The notes under the pieces are model-generated. The model saw only the letters and a program-made list of their open reading frames with translations, did no database searches and was not told where the DNA came from. From Brachycybe producta (lineage: Eukaryota; Arthropoda; Diplopoda; Playtdesmida; Andrognathidae): a stretch of DNA of 64,000 nt. Made by a program: the position numbers and the translations under genes. Positions 12,939-64,000 of this stretch are shown here, piece by piece. Numbering within the stretch: the first letter of the stretch is position 1; each line of letters starts with the position of its first letter. The stretch is taken from contig JAUPFP010000104.1 in assembly GCA_036925085.1 (NCBI GenBank), positions 186,001-250,000 on the forward strand. The letters run 5' to 3'.

Positions 12939-13133
12939 ACAGGCAGTTCTGCCAAGCATTCACTTTTCATTTGCTCCGCACTTTTATGAGCGTCAGACCA
13001 AATGTCAACCAATTAGAAATTGAAAAGGGCGGGGCATGTGACATCAGACAAAGTAACTAACCAATTAATAATTGATGACGTTCATAAAAGGGCGGGCCAA
13101 ACAAAAAGTTAGTGCTGGGCTCAACTGCTTGTT
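12939..13133. mobile_element. hAT-like MITE, CAGGCAGTT subfamily, with 8-bp target duplication
   Basis: TCTGTCAT flanks the element at 12931-12938 and 13134-13141. The ends are ACAGGCAGTTCTGCCAAGCA and TGCTGGGCTCAACTGCTTGT. The core has GTCAGACCAAATGTCAACCA and GGGCGGGGCATGTGACATCA. There is no transposase frame. Confidence 0.7.
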
Positions 13134-13406
13134 TCTGTCATGACAGTGATGTTTGACAGCACAAAACACACCAGCAGTTAAAAAAATGTGTTTTGACTCT
13201 TTGAGTCAACAACAGTGTTGCCTCTTTCCCTCCATAAGCCAAATTTCCCTACAAAGTGAATAATTTTCCTACAAGTGGTCACTCAACAACTATTACTATT
13301 GCGACAGTTTTGTATGCACTTTGATAGTAATTATGATAGTTACTATTCACTACCGCAATAGTACTATCAATCTATTAGCAAAGTACACATTTTGATGGCA
13401 CGTTGT

Positions 13407-13785
13407 TTTAGGTGGCTGAATAGATATTTTTTTTTCTTCTCTCCAGATGAAAGTAAAAAAAATTCAGGAGAAACATTACGAAAAAATTCAAACTGTTTTA
13501 GAAACTAGATTAGTCGCTGATAATGCTAAAAGTTTTTTTCATGATGATATCTTTCAAAAATAAGCTTATGAACATTTTGGGAAAAAAAAGGCGAAAATAT
13601 TTTTTTTCATGAAATGTCAATTGGAAAAACCTAAAAACGGGTCATTTTCAAACTGAACTATAAAATGTTTAAGATAATAATCGTCATGAAAAAAAACTTA
13701 GCATAATCTTTTACCCTTCTAGTTTTGATATCAATTTTGATATTTCTTTTTTCATAATGTTGTTTCTCAAAAAATGTATCACTGA
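13407..13785. mobile_element. AGGTGGCTGAATAGATATTT element, truncated copy
   Basis: The left end TTTTAGGTGGCTGAATAGAT matches the element at 20312-20852, as do the inner pieces AAACATTACGAAAAAATTCA and AAACTAGATTAGTCG. The right terminal repeat is missing. Confidence 0.55.
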
Positions 13786-13879
13786 TAAACAGGCAGTGGT
13801 CGCCACTTGTGGCAAGACTCAACTACTTATAGCCACTGTGACGCAAAAAAAAAAAAATTGTGGCAGTGATTCGTATGAA

Positions 13880-14310
13880 TCTATGTAAACAATATTTGAA
13901 TTTGAAATTTGAATTTGAAAAATTACTCTGCAAGCAGCCATAAAGGCCTATAGCAGAGGGACAAGAGTCCAAGTGCAGCATAGAGAATGCATTGTCAAAA
14001 CCAGAAAATATAAAACCCCATTGATATAAACCCAGCAACAATTTCAATATTTTTTTAATGCTGCAAATATATGCATTGTCAAAACAAAAAAAAATTATGA
14101 CTCCCATAAAATACGTTTTTCCTGCACAAAATCCCCGGCAGGCGAGTTCCATTGTCGAATCGCCCTAGGGACAAATGACCAGTAATAAGAATCTGTTTGT
14201 GCAAAAATCTCTCCAAACCCCTACCGAAATATAATGCCCTGCAAAGTTTACTTGAAGTAGGTTTAGGGCAAGAGCCTTCTAGCATTCAAATAAAGATATT
14301 AAGACTAAAA
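13880..14310 (-). mobile_element. LINE 3' end with reverse-transcriptase C-terminal remnant, copy 1
   Basis: On the minus strand one frame reads TDSYYWSFVPRAIRQWNSPA, continues GDFVQEKRIL and then stops. The S-F-x-P-R-x-I-x-x-W-N-S pattern is the usual C-terminus of several non-LTR reverse transcriptases. Past the stop comes a tail with CTCTGC-TATAGGCCTTTATGG and AGAGTAATTTTTCAAATTC, shared with copies at 46095-46255, 54255-54375 and 62215-62640. Frameshifts upstream make it a dead fragment. Confidence 0.6.
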
Positions 14311-15257
14311 TCTGAACGTCAATATGATCTGCTATAAACGACCACTTTATGTCGCGCCACATTTGTTAAGAAAAAACATTAATAACAATAGGAGTCAAAC
14401 TTCCTAGTTTTTTTTTATTATGTGTTATAAACTTATAAAGAGTTATGATGGATGACATCCTGTTATAATATCGTAATTTTCTATTGTCTTGTATCAAATT
14501 CATCATCAAGAAGATTGAAAACTAGAAAAGAAAAATTAAGAATTTTTTTTAAGAAAAAACTATTTGCTTTTTTTGTTTCTGAACGGAAATAGTTGGATAT
14601 ATATTTTTTCTCCTTTTATTCAATTCTTTTCTATTGTTTTTTCTTTAACATACAAACAATTTTTGGAATGTTTTTCAAACTTCGTTAAAGAAACGGGAAA
14701 AAATAAGATATTTTCTCTTTTTTATTGTTATTACAACAAATAAAAAGAAATCAATAAAAATTTGAGATAATATAGTAAATAATAACAACAACTGATAACA
14801 TTGGATAACATTTTTTTTGTTATCAATTTTCGAAAACTCAGAAGAAAAGATTTTGGAAAAAAAGGGGGGGTTCTTCTTTCTAAAAATACAAAGTGTATTA
14901 TTCCAATTTTGAAACTTTTTCTTCTAATCATTTTTTTTCTTCTTCATGTATTTCTTATCTCTATAAAAACTATTATTATATTTATAAAACACACCCTGCA
15001 TTCTTTTTATATATATATATATATATATATATCTATTTATACCACAAATTCAACTTGAAATTGATTCCAAATCAACCTTTCTTCTATTTCTTATTATCAG
15101 AATTAAGTTTGTTTTTTTTTTTGTAAAAAAAAAGCATTTTAAATTGTGAAACAATTGGAAATTGATAGTAACTTTTACTTATTCGGTTTTAAAAATGAAG
15201 AAAAAAAAAATTTCTAAATTTAGTTTCATGTTTCAATATTGAAAGAAAGAAAAAACT

Positions 15258-15832
15258 AAGGCCTGGATCACACATACAGAAAATGAAAAAAATGTAGAAA
15301 GTTTTTTTTCTCTACATTTCTGATTTACTTTGCTTCTAAAAACGCCTTGCTAGAGCTCAATGAACACTCAGAAATAATAGTTTTTGGAAATTTTTTCTTC
15401 CGAAAACTGCAGTTTCAGAGTGGAAAATCTTGAGTCCTCTGAAATAATGTTTTTAAAATTATTTCAAGAGTACTCCGAAAAAAAAAGAAGCTCTGAAATA
15501 TACAAAAGGGAATTTAGGGAAATGCAACACTACAATGGTCAGAGTGACCATGTGCAGACAGCCGTATAGGGATTTACACAATTGCTTTTGTTTTCAGACT
15601 TTTCATTATGCTACAGACATTTTCTGAGTTCCATTTTGTGGAATTTTATGTTTTTGAAATATTTTTAGCTATTTTTGAGCTCTAGCAATTCCTTAAGATG
15701 GTTTATGAACAACTGATTTTTGAACTCTTTTGTTCTGTCTTTCAAGAGCAACAGTAAGTTAACATGTAATTCCATGTGACAGGAACAAAAACGTTTAGCC
15801 TTTTTTTTTCTGCATGTGTGATGTTGGCGTAA
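15258..15832. repeat. Probable MITE with TGGATCACACATACAG ends
   Basis: GGCCTGGATCACACATACAG at the left is mirrored by CTGCATGTGTGATGTTGGCG at the right. Inside, a second inverted pair around TTGCTAGAGCTCAATG and TTTTTGAGCTCTAGCAATTC is visible. No coding frame is convincing. Confidence 0.45.
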
Positions 15833-15919
15833 CTATTTTTTTAAAAAAAAAGGTTGCTTATAAATAAGGCAAAATATTTATGCAATTTTTTTCAACCGAA
15901 GAGGTTAGAGACTTGCTTA

Positions 15920-16102
15920 AGCAAGTCGCACACTACATCGGATCGAAACGGAACGAATCGGAATATTTTGATAAAAAGCATTTCAATGCCCCCCCCCCGC
16001 CTTCACACTAGCTTGGATTGGATCGGAAACGCCACGTCAGCCGGGAGAAGCTCCATTGAAATGCTTGTTATCAAAATATTCCGATGTTGTGTGTGACTTG
16101 CT
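15920..16102. mobile_element. MITE with AGCAAGTCGCACAC ends and TTA target duplication
   Basis: The left end AGCAAGTCGCACACTACATC and the right end GATGTTGTGTGTGACTTGCT are inverted, with a second inverted pair around ATATTTTGATAA(A)AAGCATTTCAATG. TTA occurs directly on both sides (15917-15919 and 16103-16105). The 3-bp TTA/TAA duplication fits PIF/Harbinger-type transposition. Confidence 0.65.
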
Positions 16103-16259
16103 TTATAAAAACTCTAAATCAATTTAAGATTTGAATCTATTCAAATAGAATTCCTAGCCTCGAAACACAGCCTCGCCACATTTACACTTGAGTAGAGAAA
16201 CTACAATTATTTTTCTAAGTAAAAAAAAAAACGTTAGTTTTAATGCTTGTGATTAGAAA

Positions 16260-16690
16260 ACCTTGTTTTTAATGCAAAAAATTAACTAAAGTTAAACAGT
16301 TAACTTAAATTAATTTCTGGTGTATACGAATGTGGTTACATTAACCATTTTTAAATTCCTGTACAATGGAGTTAACACAACTGCATTGATACAATGTGGT
16401 TAACCACATTATTAAATGGTTAAATAAGTCACTTCCTGTGTTTTCAAACAAATTTAGCCTACAGACAACATGGCGGATAACTGAGAGCACTCAATTTTTG
16501 ACAGAATGTAAAATAAAAATTTCACAAAATGCACAACTGTTTAACAGGAAGTGACACAAAATCATTTAACTACAGGTTAACTGTCTTAAAAATAGAAACA
16601 CACAACTGAACTGAGATTATCTGCAGTTAACTATGACCTTGGTTATGTAATTGAAGTTATTTTTTTTAGTGGATAACAAGGTATAAGTTG
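16260..16690. repeat. ACTTCCTGT/TGGTTAAC repeat family, copy 1
   Basis: It shares GTGGTTACATTAACCA, CACTTCCTGTG, CAAATTTAGCCTACA, AACATGGCGGATAAC and TTCACAAAATGCACAACTGT with the inverted copy at 40025-40430, and its outer words TTAACTTAAA with 50262-50410. Long imperfect palindromes indicate a MITE. Confidence 0.55.
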
Positions 16691-16720
16691 TCTTTTGTTA
16701 TTTTAAAAAAAACTAATTAA

Positions 16721-16911
16721 TACCTTGTACACACATGAGTTAAATGAATTTAAATTAAATGTGTTTAGGTGAATTATACGAAATCCAGTTAAGGACATAT
16801 GAACCAAATAACTGAATAAATTGAATTCGACACATTGTTTGCTCTTCACAGGGCTCTGTAGAACACATTTATTATTTAAATGCATTTAAATTATCAGGTG
16901 TGTACAAAGTA
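16721..16911. mobile_element. MITE with TACCTTGTACACA ends, TAA target duplication, copy 1
   Basis: The ends TACCTTGTACACACATGAGT and GGTGTGTACAAAGTA are inverted, and TAA flanks both sides. The core has GTGAATTATACG(A/G)AATCCAG and CACAGGGCTCTGTAGAACAC, shared with the three other copies. This copy lacks the AATATT-rich middle present in the others and is about 110 to 160 bp shorter. Confidence 0.7.
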
Positions 16912-17965
16912 TAACTGTGGTTTCCCTACTTAAGCATACAAATGAAAAACAACAACATAATCAACATTTTATGTTTTTCATCAATTAATAATTTGTTTTC
17001 TCAATTCGAAGACCTGATGATCATCATGAATGTGATCAAAATATGTATACATTATACATGCATTTTCTGTTTTTAATGCTACAAATGCTTTAATTTACAC
17101 TTTTCTCTTAATTTTGTTTTAAACTTAAAATAAACAAGGTGTAAAGAAGGGGGATTAGTTAGGTTTGTTTGTTTGTTTTTCATTGTTGCATCCAACTTTT
17201 GTCTCACTTTTTTTAAAGAGTATTTTATTTAGTTCACTTTTTTTTAAAATTGTATTTTAATTTTCACTGTACATGGTGCCATCACTTAGAAATATCCAAT
17301 TATTACATGATGACGATGATTGATGACGTCATCGCGGTCAGCTTTTTGTTTTGTTTCCATCGTTGTTTCTTTTTAAAACCCAAAACACATTATCAGATGA
17401 GAAGAAAAGGAGCACAAAAGTTTTTTTTTTTCTTAAATCAATTATAATCCGATAAGAAAATATGCAAAAAAAAAATCCATCCATTCATTTTAAATTTTGC
17501 ATTTTATTTTTAAGTTTTCTTCTTCATTCTTGACTACACACATTGTCCATCATTAAAAAACACCTCACTTTATAATTAACAATTTAACACTTTTAATATT
17601 CTCTCAGATGTTCATCCATTCATCCATGTGTCCATACGTTTTCTATTGCTGATGATGATAAACTTTTTGTTGTTGTTGTTGAACAATTGATTATCCAAAA
17701 AAACCCAAAAAACCCAAAAAAACCACATTTACAAACAAAAAAATAGTTGATGACGAATTTGAATAATTTGTTTGAGTGGATTTTAAGACGAATCACACGC
17801 ACACACGCAACACAAATAACAAACCCCAATAGACAAGAAAACACGAGAAACAAAAATATCTACAGAAGATTTTTTTGTTTTTTTAAAAAAAATCCATTGT
17901 TTAGCATTATTAGCATATTTATCAATGGGGAGAGAGATATGCCATTGAGAGTGAGCGACGTCTAA

Positions 17966-18288
17966 GCCCACCTTCACACGAGACACTTGTGTGTGTATGT
18001 GTCACCACGCAATGATAGACGCCGTGGTATGCTTCACACGGACCACCATTTGAAAACAATGGACTGTTGTCAGTGTATTATTCCACCTGGAATGACTTTT
18101 ATCATCATCATTGAGATATAGGCGCCACTTGTGGTTGAACACGAACACTCATCGCCACTATGGAGCCAAAAGAATAAAAAAACGGTGGGCGGTGTCTCGT
18201 GTAAACACCTCCATAGGAATCAATGGTCAGCTAAAAAAAAACGAACACATTTTGTGGCGACACAAAAGTGTTTCGTGTGAAGCGGACC
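17966..18288. mobile_element. MITE with GCCCACCTTCACACGAGACAC ends and TAA target duplication
   Basis: The left end GCCCACCTTCACACGAGACA and the right end GTGTTTCGTGTGAAGCGGAC are inverted. TAA lies at 17963-17965 and 18289-18291. The inside is rich in GCCAC words and has no transposase frame. Confidence 0.7.
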
Positions 18289-18389
18289 TAAGGTGTGGAT
18301 TTAATTAAGGGTGTTTTACAAAAGAAAGTAAGAATTAAAGGTGTTTAAATAAATATTAGGGTAATTTTTAACAATTTTTTTTTGTCAAT

Positions 18390-18395
18390 TTTATT
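18390..18395 (-). promoter_or_regulatory. Candidate polyadenylation signal AATAAA
   Basis: The reverse complement reads AATAAA about 190 nt past the stop codon of exon 14. In DNA this AT-rich such hexamers are common by chance, so position is the only support. Confidence 0.4.
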
Positions 18396-18583
18396 GCGCG
18401 ATTATTTCACATTATTTTACAAATATCCTTCAGGATTGGGAGGAAAGTGGAAATGAAGCGGGATTCTGAAGGGAGTGGGGTGGGGGAGGGTTGGAGGTGT
18501 TCCAGTTGATTAGGACCTAAGTGTTGGTTGTAGTTTGGAAATAAGGGGGGAAGGTTTTCTGCATTTTTTTTGAACAGTTATTC

Positions 18584-62852
<44,269 letters not shown>

Positions 62853-64000
62853 CTATAATTTTTTTTTAAAAAAAAGCGAAATTGATTAACAGGCATTCCT
62901 GAAAATTTAAGAAACATTCTTCAAACAACAAATGTTTTGAAAATCGCGAGGATTTCAGGGTGTCAGATTATTTGCATCGTTAAATTTTAAGTCGATTATA
63001 CATTTATAAAATTAACAATGTTTTTTTTAAAGAGACCAACATGGTTAACTTTATTAATTTAAGCCAAAGATATCTGTTATCTATACATTTAGACTAAAAA
63101 AAATCTCTATTTTTTCTGATAATTAACTTTTAAAATACTCCGAAAATAATATTCTCATCGCAGTTTTATCCTTTTTTTTAAGATGTTTTTACCGAAATTA
63201 TTCAGAAGCACATAGAAATTTTTATGATTTCCAATAAAAAAAGCCATAAAAAGTTTTATTTTTTAAAAAAACATCAACACCTAAACACATTTCTTTAACA
63301 GATTGAATTTGTTCTTAATTTTGTTTCTGAAATAAAGTTTAGGTGATGTTTATTTCCATGAAAACAACAGGGTTCTCACCAATTTGGAATACCTGAAATA
63401 CACTAGGGAATTTGAAATTTGGTTTACAACTCAATAGAAGTTATGTAAAAATAGAAAGAAAAAACCTAAAAAAAGTCAGTGAATTTCAACATTCACTGAA
63501 TAATTTTTGGTATTTTTCTATACAATAAAGTAATGTTAAAAAGGAACTATAAGAATTTTTTTTTTAAAATTTACCTCGCTTCGCTTGCTGTAATTTATAA
63601 TTAAAAGGGGAACTAGAATAATTTTTTCCAGTACTTCCGAATTATACTTATTAACTGAGTCACATATATTTCAAGTTTCAGCAATAGGTATGTGCTGAAC
63701 AATTCTACTGAATTTTAGTGTATTTTCACTCAGGGAAAAAATGTAACAAATTCCTCTGGAAAAAAAAAACGTAGACAACTCAAGAGACAAACTTAGGAGG
63801 TTGTAAGCTGGCCAAGTCTGTTACAAGTATTGGATACAGCTGGTCTTTCGAAAATGATGACGACATTCTACAAGAAGGAAACCTCAATGAGGCTCCAGTA
63901 TGCTTTGCAGTGACAGTAGTTTTTTTTTGGAAACAACCCCCAGTTATTGTTGACATATTGTATGGTTACCTACAAGGCCCACATACATTAGCTTGAATTA
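62853..64000. other. Upstream intron or 5' region of the DUF704x gene
   Basis: Exon 2 starts inside a codon, so this stretch must be intron, at least in part. I searched the minus strand for a short ATG exon with a hydrophobic stretch ending one base into a codon before GT and found none that convinces. Confidence 0.5.

Larger units (their letters stand above)
70..18383. other. Intergenic stretch with repeats, no confident gene
   Basis: No coding exon with family likeness was seen on either strand. The contents are MITEs, foldback repeats, one LINE tail, poly-A/T runs and short microsatellites such as (ATT)n at 10832-10867, (CT)n at 11949-11978 and (AT)n at 15009-15032. Named repeats are listed separately. 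Confidence 0.6.

Noticed and set aside
17290..17350. Minus candidate for the last exon starting ADRDDVINH
   Set aside because: It lacks the G-x-C motif and hydrophobic tail; exon 14 at 18584-18702 has both.

Overview
This 64 kb window is AT-rich animal nuclear DNA: one large, many-exon gene on the minus strand sits in a dense field of small DNA transposons (MITEs), foldback repeats, LINE tails and simple repeats. No bacterial-style operons, RNA genes or CRISPR arrays are visible. Canonical GT-AG introns, intron sizes from 63 bp to about 12 kb and the protein family recognised suggest an invertebrate, probably a protostome. I cannot name the species.

The gene runs right to left from about 62852 to 18584. 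I joined 13 coding exons by hand: 62711-62852, 50659-50726, 50026-50106, 49792-49962, 38875-38984, 34465-34579, 31967-32195, 31818-31882, 30704-30784, 24190-24411, 23924-24009, 20124-20235 and 18584-18702. All junctions keep frame and give 533 residues of a cysteine-rich, secreted or surface protein ending in a hydrophobic tail. It belongs to an uncharacterised invertebrate family that I remember under the Pfam names DUF7042 to DUF7045. The first exon (start codon and signal peptide) was not found and may lie beyond position 64000.

The main result is that the protein is two tandem copies of one six-exon module. Exons 2-7 and exons 8-13 have the same intron phase series (1-2, 2-1, 1-1, 1-1, 1-0, 0-1) and similar cysteine motifs, exon by exon. 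Exon 14 adds the C-terminal tail.

Region by region: 1-69 may hold the tail of a plus-strand gene (weak). 70-18390 is intergenic and full of MITEs. 18390-62852 is the gene, with introns filled by repeats, including a roughly 280 bp (AT)n tract, a 31-bp satellite at 54.55-55.04 kb and a GTGGGTCACAGT minisatellite at 51.6-51.9 kb. 62853-64000 would be its first visible upstream intron. Recurring repeat families include hAT-like MITEs with 8-bp target duplications, several MITE families flanked by TAA/TTA, a foldback element with 6-bp duplications, a very abundant 200-bp inverted-repeat family, Helitron-like ends, and LINE 3' tails.
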